Assembly (NCBI RefSeq): GCF_036417845.1
Contig: NC_089985.1
Span: 31,702,583 to 31,766,582, forward strand
Source of the DNA: Apteryx mantelli
Taxonomy: Eukaryota > Chordata > Aves > Apterygiformes > Apterygidae
Direction of reading: 5' to 3'
Length of the DNA: 64,000 nt
Shown in pieces: positions 39,430 to 52,320 of the stretch. The translations under genes and the position numbers were made by a program. The notes beneath the pieces were generated by a model. It saw nothing but the letters and a program-made list of their open reading frames with translations. It had not been told where the DNA came from and searched no databases. How positions within the stretch are numbered: position 1 is the first letter of the stretch; every line of letters begins with the position of its first letter.

Positions 39430-39650
39430 ATCCTATAACAGAGCCTTTTAACTAGATTTTATGCCACCCCTGTTTCCAGGACACACAGACAAAAGTTAAT
39501 TTTATGATAAAAGAACCAGTGTAAGGTGCTTTTTTGTTATGAGATCAGAAAGCAAATGGAATTTGAATTGTCTGCAGTGGCATGTATCTGACAAAGATTA
39601 ATTTAAACAGATATTGTCTCTGAAACCAAAGTCCATTGAACGGCTTCACA
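39430..39650. promoter_or_regulatory. AT-rich candidate conserved non-coding element
   Basis: A motif-rich AT block (GTTAATTTTATGATAAAAG, AAGATTAATTTAAACAG, GATATTGTCTCTGAAACC) without repeats, lying just before the CpG islet at 39850. An enhancer role is inferred from composition only. Confidence 0.3.
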
Positions 39651-39849
39651 GCCTATCAACCATGCGAAAGCAGCTCCTTCAGCAGCACTGCTGACTCCAC
39701 CACTTTCTTTAAAAATGGCTTAACCTATTTCGCGTAAGATAAAAGGTCATATATAGTTCCATTTTACAAGCCCATAATAGCCAAAGCCACACCAAGCAAG
39801 GACAATTGGAAGAAAATAATAACGGGGGGGAGGGATTTCCTCCCCCTTC

Positions 39850-40290
39850 ACGGACAGATGCTCCGCACTTGCTGTGGATTTTTCAAAGCGTGCCGGTGGC
39901 GAGCAATTCCAGGGCTGCTGAGGAGCTCGAAATATTTCAACAACGCGGGAATATAACAAAATCCTGGGGCCCCTGCAGTTTCCCGGGGCCGCGGCGGAGC
40001 GTGCCCCGGGCTGAGGTCCTGCCGCGGGGTGGCCTGGCCCGCGAACGGCACAGGGCGCTGCTTTGGGAGACATATACAGAAACAAAGATTTGAAGGAGAG
40101 CAGCCAAGCTGCCGGTTCCCCAGCGTCGCGAGCGGGGACAAGGCAAGTGGGAGACCCCGGGCGCCCACGGCCCCCATCCCTCTCCGCACACCGGGGTATT
40201 ATTTCCCCCTTTAATCACAAGAAACCCATCTGGGCATGCCATCGGCGGGCTGTGCGGGTCGAGGCGGCTGCTCACGCTTCAGTGGGACCC
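39850..40290. promoter_or_regulatory. Intronic CpG island (strongest orphan islet)
   Basis: About 440 bp with dense CpG, including GGGGCCGCGGCGGAGCG near 39984-40000 and GCGTCGCGAGCGGGG near 40122-40137. It is among the strongest CpG clusters outside the exon 1 island. It could be an alternative ZSWIM5 promoter or a lncRNA start. Frames are open on both strands because of the composition, so coding cannot be argued from them. Confidence 0.5.
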
Positions 40291-40739
40291 CAAAAAGAGT
40301 AGTCGAAATCCAAATCCTGCAGTTTCTTTCCTTTTTATTTCCAGTTTATACGGAGCACCACAGGGAAAACACTACCAGGCAGATTCAGAGTACTCGATAC
40401 AGGACCAGCCCAGCTTTGGGAAAGGAACGAAGAAGCAGCAAAATAAAAGATGACAGCCAAAAACACTTTTAATACAGTTTCAGTACTTTCAAGAGGAAGC
40501 TTCTGTACGCAGTACAGCCAATGAACTGTTACCAAAATAAACACAACCGGCTTTAAAAAAAAAATAAAATAAAAATTTCTTTATCATCTTAAAGAAAACA
40601 AAATAGATGAGAACCAGTGACAGAGAAGGGAAATCACGTTCATTTTTCATCCTCCAGATGCATTTCTTCTCATTTGGCATCCGAAGCCATTGTAATCCAT
40701 TAATGCAAATTTTATTTATCTTAGGAACCCGTTTGTTGC

Positions 40740-41110
40740 TCTGCCACTCATCTTCATCAAGGCGTCCCGACGCTTGCTGTCGGGGCACAGCACGCAGCAT
40801 CCTGCCACCGCTGCCTTCAAACCACGCAACCCCAATAACGCGTAATTGCTACTACTGGCGTTGTGAGCCGTCGCCCCCACGCCGGTGTTCGCTGGAGGAT
40901 GCGGGCCAGGGGTACCAGAAGGTCCTGACGTCTCATCGCCTGCGTCCCCTCCCTGCAGAGCCCCCACGAATTTGCCACACGGTGCAGCATTGCCCGTCAT
41001 GAGCCTCCCTGTCGCCCCGGTTTTGAAAGCTGGACCCACATACGTGCATGCAAGTTTTACAAGCAGCATGCCGGCCAATCGGCATCCCGGCGGATCTGCC
41101 TCCCGAGCGC
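40740..41110. promoter_or_regulatory. Second intronic CpG islet, paired with 39.85-40.29 kb
   Basis: CpG-rich sequence (CGTCCCGACGC, GTCGCCCCCACGCCGG) follows 450 bp after the previous islet. An AT-rich gap with A/T homopolymers (40550-40600) separates the two. Confidence 0.4.
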
Positions 41111-41444
41111 ATTTGTTGCTTTGTTTTTAAATGATGTGAGAAAAGCCAAAAAAATAAAAATCTCTGGCAACACACACCTAGAATGCAACAAGGAAAAGCC
41201 CAGGATTTTATCATTTTGTGCACAACTCGAACTGCACCATTTCGCAAGGACTAACCCTGATCCTGCTTGAACTCCTAAGCTGTAAGCTTGAGACAAAAAA
41301 GCAAATGCTCTTAAAACGAAGCACTAGAAAATCCTTTGGGAGAGAAGTGCGGTGGTGTCATGCACAGGTGAATCCTCAGCATTCAATAAAACACTCCCGC
41401 AGTACCAACCAAATGGAAGCTATTCGTATCTAAACTTCAGGATT

Positions 41445-41471
41445 AAAAAAAAAAAAAAAAAAAATTTTTTT
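41445..41471. repeat. A20 followed directly by T7
   Basis: Twenty A abut seven T, a homopolymer junction that can fold back on itself. No retroposed body is recognised on either side. Confidence 0.9.
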
Positions 41472-44400
41472 GAGTTCACGCTCTTGGAACATTTCATTGT
41501 AAAAACACAAAGATGCTTTGCCCCTACACCCCCCAACAAGTGGAGGGAAGCACTACACAACTGCTTTTGCAAGACATATGTTTATGCAAGACATTATCAG
41601 GCCCATTCCCAACTCTAATTGCAAACACCCAAGAAGCCAGGTCCATACATCTCACTCTTACAGTTGTGAAGATCGGGTCAGAAATGCAAACGCACCGAGT
41701 CCTGCTTTTCCGAGCATGTGGACAAGCAGTTTCAGCACCTCAGCTCCAGCCAGTCGCCCTCCCAAAGAACGGCAGGACCCTGCCACGGTCACGCATCCTG
41801 CTGCACCCGTGGCAGGAGACAGCGGCAAAACTGGTCCCACGCAAGAGGTGGGCTTGTTTCGCAGCATTTATTAACGTAGCCAAGGTTCCGTGTCTTTGAG
41901 TTTTGGTTTTCATTAGAAAACAGATCAATTTTGTATTGATGCTGATGCTGGAGAAAGTCAAGACTCAGCAGAGGCAGGAACCAATTATTCAGAAAAGCTA
42001 TTTTCCTCCCTTTCCCTCATTCCCAGAAGACCAAGAGTGTGACAACACCCGTGATATAACCTCTTCAGGACGGCATCCAACGGAGAGGAAGGACATACTA
42101 GAAGTTCATTTCCATATCCTCAAGAAAAGCTCTTCCACACCTCCGGCTCCTTGCAAAGAGTGCCTCAGGGCTGGGTAAAACAAAATTGCCCGCTCCAGGC
42201 GTGGGTGGGAGAATGCAGATCTGACTCGCTGCCTGCCACCTCCTGAGCAAAGCCAGGACTGGACACGAGTGTCTCCAGGTCTCTAGCGAACCTCACCAGT
42301 GACACCCCAAGGAGAAATATGCATAAGAAATAAGAAATAAGGGCAGGGGAACAAGCAAAGCCTCCCTTCCCCTGGCTCTACGGTGGGAGCCGACCCCCCG
42401 CTCAGCAACCCCCGGGGCCACCATGGACCAAACAGCCACCGCAGCCTTTCCACCAAGGGACACTTGCTTGGGTCTCCCCTCCGCTTGGCCACCTCTTTCA
42501 CCAAACCCAGAGGAACTTTGGGGCTGTTTAAGACTCACCATCAAGTTTGAGAGGAACCAGCCAAGGGGCCCCAAAGCTATGGGAGCAGCAGGCCGCCAGC
42601 CGCCAGAGCAGTCACACTGGCTTTACTTCTGAGGGAAAAAAGCCTCATCTGGTGTATTATGCAAGGCCTGGTGTTATGGAGGAAATGGAGCTCTTTCGAC
42701 TTTGAATACCGAGAGAACGTGGACTTGATCCCACCACCACACCAAAGGGGAAGAAAACTCCTCAGTACGTTTCAAGGCTCAGGATCAAATCCCACTATGA
42801 CTACAACATAAAATAACAAGGAAAAATCCCTTATGTAAGCCCAGCACAGCCCAACTGCTTTCCGCTCCTCGGAGTGTGGTCAGATGCACAGAAAGCAGAG
42901 CCTTGCGCTCTCAGGAAGAACAGCAATTCCACTAGATTTCCAGGGCAAAATTTTCCCTGTTCAAACCCAAAATGTCGTTATTCAGCAACATGAACACTGC
43001 TGCTCTAGGACAGAGTCTCGGGCTCCTGCTGAAACCCCCTGTGCTTGGCTACCTTGGACGAGGCATGTCCAACTCGCACAAAACGCTGTTCCTTCCGAAA
43101 TCACTGCAGCTCCTTAGCAGCATTAGCTATTCCGATCTCAAGCAAAGTGGGCAGAAGGGGAAAAACTTGCATCACAGCTAAACATAGAGCTCACCATCAC
43201 ACCTAAATGCAAAATCTCTAAAATTAAATGCCAGCACTATATTAGCCCTGCAATTCATTTTGCTTTCTGAGCTAAACTGAGACGGAGAGCAGAGCCCGAG
43301 TGCAACAGGCCTGCTGCCGAGACAGGGGAGCTGAAGGTTAAGCCCAAAACCGCCAAAGAAAGGCGCTGAAAACTCACTGCCTTCTTCCCAGATCAGGTTC
43401 TTCTCCAAGGTTAGGTTCATATATATTTAAACGAAATATATAAGCCCATAAACACTCTCTTCTATCCTAATGCTAACAAGATTTTTTAACATATGCTTCC
43501 AAAGAAAATTAAAAGCTCACACACCACAAGTGGCAATTCACAGCCCAAGAGCTGAATGTGGCTTTACAGAGATACTCAGATGACACGTTAATATTTTAAG
43601 CTGTCCAAAAGTCCTATCTTAGGTTAAGAGGGAATAATCATAAAACATCTAACATCAAAGCAAGCATCAAATAGCAGCAAAGCACATTCCCCTGCACAAA
43701 GCTTCAGAAACAAAGCACACAGGCACATGTGTTTCATGTTACTGCAATTTTAGCACAGTTAAATATTTCCTAGAAGATTCCTTCTCTCTGTGACCAAAAT
43801 TAAGATCTGCTGTAAACAACTTGCATGTTGGAAGCAGAGAAAGCCAGTTTCCCACCTTGGCGAAGCAGAAACGGATAAAAGCATACATAAGCTGCGAACA
43901 AACTCCCATTGCCTGTTTATGCCAGAAACCAGAACTTGTCACACGTTCTCTCTGAAAAAAAGAGAGTCTTCGAGCCTGCTTCTTCTTAAAGCCAAAACTA
44001 AATATTATTTTTCTTGTGCTTTATTTTTCAGGTCTCCTTAGCGTCTTTAAACTAGCACCATTCTGCCCGCAGGAATTAACCACCTAGTTAAAAAGATGCC
44101 TCTACTTCAGATGATCTGTTTACAGTTCTAAAAAAGACCCAAAAGCCAATAAATAAATCCGCTCAAAAAAATCCAAGTTAAAATTCCAGCTGTCAAAGTT
44201 TTGCTAGCTCTCTCCGCACTACCAGCAAGAAACTCTGGTGTTTTTAACCATCTCTGATTCCAGTTTCTGTAATATACTCCAGAACACACTCAAGGAATAT
44301 CTCACCTATGAGGGAGCAGCAATAAACAGATCATAAGGTTTAATGTCTAACAATTCTTCACTTTAATTATATATGTTAAGAAAAAGTAATTAGGAAAGTA

Positions 44401-44640
44401 AAGGGCATAATATATGTTTAAAAAGTTCAAAAGTTTCCATCATGATAGGACTCATTAACCTCTTCTGGCCCCTTTTATGTGGTCTAAAGTATTTTAATAT
44501 ACATGGTAGGATAAAGTAAGCTACCTGTAAACAGATAAAATAAAAATGAATTGGTAAATTGGGAACACATTGTACAACCATTCCACCCCAAAATTAAGAG
44601 CGTATAGAAAAATTAAACTCCCTTAGTAGTGTGCTGATGG

Positions 44641-44692
44641 GGGACACCAGGTTTCAACATGAAAATAATGTTTTCATGAAACATGGTGTCCC
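44641..44692. repeat. Imperfect long hairpin (about 22-25 bp arms)
   Basis: Arm 1 (44641-44665) starts GGGACACCAGGTTTCA and arm 2 (44671-44692) ends ACATGGTGTCCC. The arms pair along their whole length except for one mismatch and a 3-nt bulge, around a 5-nt loop TAATG. It could be a MITE-type or SINE-internal palindrome. At 52 nt it is short for a microRNA precursor. Confidence 0.85.
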
Positions 44693-45759
44693 TTCCAAAC
44701 CTGTTTCTGCTGGATGCAGTCTTAAATCTAGACCCAGAAAGAAACTAATCTTTACATAAAACACAAACAATCCTAACCAGACCTAGAGAGCCCCATGAAA
44801 GTGTTTTCTCCAAAACAGACAGCCCTATAAAGCAGCGTCCCATCTACATCTTGAAAAAGAAAAACAACTGTATACAAATTTGGACTCTGCCCCACACTAC
44901 ATCGCAGGTGAGGGAGACCAAATGCTTGCCTTCTCTTTCTGTTAGGAAAAAACTAACAGCAGTGTCAGCCACCTTAAAGCGCAGTAACTCATTAGTATTT
45001 TCCCCTCTGAAGCTGCATTTCAACGGGCATATTTACAAACGCTCCGATAAAAGCTGGAAGAGGTAGTTCAACAAAAAGCCTCCACGCCAAAGGCTGCTCT
45101 AAAGCTGCAGCTTCTGAAACGCCGAAGGCCATCCTGCAGGTAGCACGTCGCCCTCAGTCTTCGACCAAACAGGAGGTGGTCGAAGCCGAGCTAGAAAATT
45201 CCCCGCGCCTCTATGTCCAGCTTAATCACCCAGAGGAGGAACAGCACGCCACCGCGGGAAGGTACGCGGGACTGACCTGCAAAGCATCAGATAAAATATG
45301 CAGGATCAATTGCTGCTTGGAAAACCAGGCTCGCTCCAAGTGTTTACAAAGCCAGCGCATTTTTAAAGCTCTGCTTCATTGTTGCTCTAACAGCAAAAGT
45401 AAATTCTGCATATGTACTTATGGCTGGACTGCATACCACTACATCGGGGCACAAAGGCTTATCTTGGAGAGTTCCTATTTTGCAGGGGAGGTATGCGGTA
45501 CACACCGTATACGTTTCCAAGGGGTTAGCTGTAATGTAGAGAGTAACACCAAGCTTGATGCCTACTGTTAACAGTAAAAGTACCCTTCCAAAAGCAATTA
45601 GAAAAGAGTAACTCCCACCCAAAATCGCCACAGATACTTGCCTGCCCATAGGCAGACGCGACAACTCAAGGGCAAACCGTATTATACTATATTAGGAAGT
45701 GCAGACTAGAAACACGAATTTGTTATACTGGATAATAGCCTACTGTCAAAATCCACTGA

Positions 45760-46000
45760 AGGTCTTTTCTCTCTCCAAGAACCCAAGAGATAATGGTGTA
45801 AAACTTTTGTTCATAAATATTTATGTGAGCGAACTTGTTAAAAATTAACCGCCACCGTTAAAGGTTTTGTATCCTTTAGAATTCCCAGCATGCAATGCCA
45901 TTGCATGCTTTATATTAAGCCTGGCATTTCTGCATTCCTTTCCTGCATGCTTTTGTCATTTGTCTAAAAATTAAAAGAAAAAAAAACCCACACACCACAC
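45760..46000. promoter_or_regulatory. AT-rich candidate conserved element with octamer palindrome
   Basis: The block includes CATAAATATTTATG-type sequence, repeated GCATGC motifs and the 23-bp palindrome at 45887-45909. It is distinct from its flanks and free of simple repeats until the CA-rich end near 45988. Confidence 0.35.
45887..45909. repeat. 23-bp palindrome (11-bp arms, 1-nt centre)
   Basis: AGCATGCAATG and CATTGCATGCT are exact reverse complements around a single C. Each arm holds GCATGC and an ATGCAAT octamer-like core. Two facing POU/octamer-like half-sites would fit dimer binding, which is inference. Confidence 0.92.
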
Positions 46001-46669
46001 ACACACAAAGACGGGATCTGTACACATAATAATAAAGCAGTTTTTAAGAAGACAAAGATGCCTGTGTTCAACATCCAAGATCTTTCTCTGAGCAGAAAAA
46101 AAAAAAAAATCAGTTTAATGACTCCAGTGAGATCAGGGTTTAAGCCTCGTTTAAGTTTTACTAAGCATAAAGGAATTATTAGCTGATAACGTGGGCATAT
46201 ATGTTTTCCTCAAACCTGCCAGATTTGTAAGCACAAGGGAGTTCTAGACCGAAACATTTTGTCCACGTGACTCCAACCCTCGCCCCACCATGCCATCGTC
46301 AACCTCCAACAAGGCCATTCCAGTTGGATTTTATTTTAAAATTTTTCAAAGAGATTTTCCAACCACAGAGAGAAGGAATTTCATGTCTGTACAATTTGGG
46401 GTTTTTTTTTTCTTTTTTTCGCAGGTCTGAGTCAGAAATGCAACTGTACAAACATCTGATCTTTATTAGCGACCATCTCCACCACGCAAACATCAGGTTG
46501 CAATGCTGCGAGCCCACGGTTGCCCATTAAAGAGATCGTTTGAGGGGAACGGTAGTTTTGATTCAGCACTGCCAAGCATCAAGCAAGCCAGGGCTTTTTC
46601 CCAGGCTTAATGGTTCCCATATAAGCCGACAACCAAGTTCCTGTCTTAATTGCAAACACACACACGCAC

Positions 46670-47300
46670 AGCGTGTTTGCGTCCCGGGTGGCTCCAGCTC
46701 TTCTCCCTCACCTTTTGGGGAGCATCCTCAGGACGGACGCGGAAAGCCGGCAGAAAACATCTCCTTTCCACCGTGCCCGCCCGAGACAAACACGTCGCCC
46801 TTCGCAGCGTTTTGCTTCGTGCAAACCTTCCCCCACGTCCGTGCTGCAAAGGAGGAGTGTGGTCACGGCCCCTGGACCCCCCCAGGCCTCGCGCCTTCTG
46901 CGGGGGGCAGAAACGGAGCCGTCCCATTGCACCACATCTGCTCAAAGACGAGGTGCACTGAGGACAACACCCCAAAATCACCTTTCTCCAGGAAAACGCC
47001 CGCGGCGAGCGGTCTGCCCCCCTTGGGCGCTGCGAAAACGAGTAAGCTGCCGCACGCGGGCTCCGTCCGCCGCCAGCACTTCCAGAACGTGCTGCTGCAC
47101 CCGAGAGCTTACGTTTCGGCAGACAACGGGTGCGAGCTCTAATTTCAAAGCTCAGGAGACGGTTTAGACTTGTCAAGGGATGTGCAATGCTGGAGACGGG
47201 ACCATCCCCGTCCTCTGGCTCGCCGGCTCCGGGCGCTACGGGAGCAAGCGCCCACAGAGGCGACGAGGAGCCGGCACACCACACGGGGAGAGCATTTGAA
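46670..47300. promoter_or_regulatory. Intronic CpG island 1.4-2.0 kb inside intron 1
   Basis: CpG-dense sequence separated from the exon 1 island by about 1 kb of AT-rich DNA (47380-48170). Both strands are open over about 200-235 codons (46540-47142 plus, 46646-47353 minus), which reflects stop-codon scarcity at high GC and not coding. It could be an alternative first exon or an intronic regulatory island. Confidence 0.5.
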
Positions 47301-47529
47301 TGCTGGATGCCACCGCTGCCACTTCGGGACTGCTTTGCAAGCCACGCACACACCTGACCCCAGCCTCACCCAGACAGTTTACAACATTAACCTCTTCCGA
47401 GCCACATTTAAAAGAAAAGAAAAAAAAATCCTCTTTAATTAAAAAAAAAATCCTTTGTACAGAACCAGCCCTGATTTTAGGCAACCATTACCTAGATCTC
47501 CCACGCTGGCTGCGGCTCGCATCCACACT

Positions 47530-49494
<1,965 letters not shown>

Positions 49495-51290
49495 TCAGCC
49501 CGGCTCCGCCGCCTGCCCGCCCGCCCGCCGGGTGGGAAACCCCGGCCCGGGGCCGCGCCGCGCCGCGGGGCTCGGAGGCAGCCGCGGCACCGGGGCCCGC
49601 GCTGAGTCGGGGCAGCGGCGGGGCAAGGCTCGGCCGGCGGTGCCACCGGCGTCCTGGAAGCGCCCGGCGGCCAGCGAGGACCCTCCTGCCCCTCGGGACG
49701 GCCTGCGCCCCCAAACGCCCTGCAGCCCCGAGCGGGTTCTGCTCCCCTCGGCACCCGGCCCTCGGGTTCGCACCAGGTACCCGAGCAGCGCGCTGTGCTT
49801 TCCGCGCGCGTCAGGATTAGCTGCTGCTTCTAAAGCCTTGTAGTAAACATGCTCATCCCACCCCGCAGCATCCCCGAAGGAAACTCAGCCCGAGGGAACC
49901 GAGACCCGCCGGCGGTGCTAACCCCAGGGGAGCTCTGCCCGGCCCTGAGCTGGGGCTGCGATACCGCGAGGGCCGTTGTTGCGTGTTGTCTCGTCGGCAC
50001 CGTGGAAAGCAGGGAGACGACTCTTCTGCGGTTGCGGCAGCCCCCCAAGAACCGCACAGAGCTGGGCGGATGGGGGGAGCAGGGGCGGCTGCTGCCCTTC
50101 GGGGCCTGTCACCCAGCTCCCATGCCCGGGGGGACGCCAGCCCAGGATTTTCCCCAGAAATGCATTCCCCTTCCTTTGTCCTGTCTAATTTTAGGTGACT
50201 AATCTTTGAGTTATAGTAGCTCTCAGAGTTCAGTTTTCTTACTCTGTCGCTCTTAGGTTCAGTGCTTCGAGCAATCTTAAAACGATTCCCTTCCACCTGC
50301 ATTTCAGCCACATCTAGACTGTTACCAGTTTCTCCCTTGCCGCCAACATCACCTGTTTATTCTTCCTGAAAGAACAAGTGTATGTTCCCTGGAAAAACAG
50401 GGCGACACAATTAGAGAACAGGAAATAATGATGCACCTTTGCCACAAGATCAAGACCAAGATCTCCTTAGGTCTTCTTAGACCCAGAAGGAAGGAATGAG
50501 ACGCTCAGGCGGGTAACAAGAACGGCCAGAGTTCCTGCCGCAGCAATGGGAGATCTCCTTTTTAGAGAATAAGCCACATGGTAATCGAGGAAGGTCACAA
50601 AGAGGTTTCCCTGAAGGGCAGAGGTGTTCCTGGTCTTGCTCAAGATGGTCAGTGCTGACCTGTGGCAGGGCCTGGTAATAGGCACGAGGGACACACCGAC
50701 TGGTTTACCTTTTCCCCAGGAATTGCTCCCCCTTTCTCTCGCCCTGGAGGACAGTTCACCTTCCATAAGGGCTTACTGCAGTGGGGAGCACTTGTGAGCA
50801 CGTTGGACTGGGCACTTCATCACACCCACCGGCTGGTAGCAGCTGCTGGCATTTGCCTCATCCCCTCTGCTCATGGGTCAGCACCAGGAGCTTGGGGAAC
50901 TGGGGGGGGCTTTTTCCACTTCTGCCCCTCTCTGACTGTCTAAAGGGATCCCACAAGGCCATCCCAAACCCTCCTCCCACCCTAAGGCAGAGCGAGGTGT
51001 CCCAGCGGACACCAGTCTGGCAGGACATGGAGCACTGCTGGCGTGGAGGTGGCAGGCGCTGGTGTCACATGAGCCCGACTGTGCGGGAGTTTCTGCCAGC
51101 ATCTGAGTCTACCGGTGGCTGGGCGGATTTGCTCAGGCGGGATGCACGGGAGCACGTGGGAGCACTTGGATGCGGCACCTCAGTTTTTCCAGTCCCTCTG
51201 TGGCCAGTCTCTGCAGAGCTCACCTAGTGACAACCTTGAGTGTCCTTACTTATGTCGTCCCCAGCCTGTGCCAATAAAGAGGATTTTAGA

Positions 51291-51850
51291 CTTCAGCCCA
51301 AGCGCTGATGTTATTCACAATGAGCTGGTTTTTCACTGCATAAAACATATAATCCACATTCAAATCAAAGCAAGGTCGGTGCAGCAGGTGGACAGACTGT
51401 CTCTGGGGGGTTAGTCTGTTATTTCAAAGACAAATCAATCTATTTTTTTCTCTCCCTCTTCATCTGAGCATTTCTTCCTCTCTCCCCATGTCTCTGTGTC
51501 TCTCCCTGTTCTTTTCATTACTGCCTTGAATTTTGCAAGCGGGGAGCTCTCCTCCTCCCGGAGAACACGGACAGACCTCTTCTCCCCAGGGAAGGATGCA
51601 AAATGTCAGCCTCCCGCCCAGCCCCTGATGCTGCTCATTCAGAGCCTGGAACTAGGTACATCAATAATTCACTGCACGCTTTCCATAACCCAGCCATTTG
51701 CCGAGCCTCTGACACCATCAGCCTCAGTTCCCCTCCTGCGTTTGGCGTTGTTCGGTCGGGGTCTCTCTGTGCTGTAACGTATCAACTTCAGCCATTCTGG
51801 CCCAAGCACTGATATTATTCACAAAGTGCTGATTTTCCATACTGGCCCCA
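51291..51850 (+). repeat. Diverged direct repeat, two copies about 505 bp apart
   Basis: CTTCAG, CCCAAGC[G/A]CTGAT[G/A]TTATTCACAA and a following GCTG[G/A]TTTT occur in the same order at 51291-51340 and 51786-51850. The second copy has a 9-bp insertion after CTTCAG. This is either an old duplication or two copies of an unidentified old interspersed repeat. Confidence 0.7.
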
Positions 51851-52254
51851 GAAAGCATTTTATTGTAAGTGCCTGGCTAGAAAATTTTTTGACCAAAGGG
51901 GTTGGAGCCCCCATGGCTCTACAATGCACTTACTGCCTCTGCAATGTTCTAGCATGGGAAATTCTTTAGGTTTCAGCTCAATTAGAAGTCCAGTTTTAAG
52001 CTGCAGGTACTATGAGGAGAAAAAAAAAAACATGCTTTCCTCTTGCCAGAAACTAACTTCAAGAGCACCTACAAAGAGAGTAGAAAAGAGTCCTGCTGAG
52101 ACCCACTCTGCTCAGCTGCTCTCCGCAGGTTTCCTTGCCTCAGAAAAAGCCCTAACACCAGTCCCCGAGCCCTAACTCAAGCCTCTGGCTATATTGGGGA
52201 GGAAAGTACATTGCTGCATCAAGCAAACAACCAGCATCCAGGACTGCTGGGGTC

Positions 52255-52320
52255 CATTCTCAGCTCTGACACTGCCATGTGGTTTTGGATATCTCACTTC
52301 TGCCACATCTTTGTGCAATA
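52255..52320 (+). mobile_element. MIR-like SINE fragment (core)
   Basis: CAGCTCTGACACTGCCATGTGG then TTTGGATATCTCACTTCTGCC follows the order of the MIR core (from memory, GGCTCTGCCACT, GCTGTGTGACCTTGGGCAAGTCACTT). It is diverged but collinear over about 65 bp. Confidence 0.4.

Larger units (their letters stand above)
41111..45750. other. Intron stretch with no recognised gene
   Basis: It contains an A20/T7 homopolymer junction (41445-41471) and the imperfect hairpin at 44641-44692. The remainder shows no coding, RNA or repeat signal that can be supported. Confidence 0.6.

Noticed and set aside
46540-47353. 200-235 codon frames on both strands
   Set aside because: Both strands are open at once in a CpG island, which is the signature of composition and not coding. 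There is no domain and no splice-site pair.
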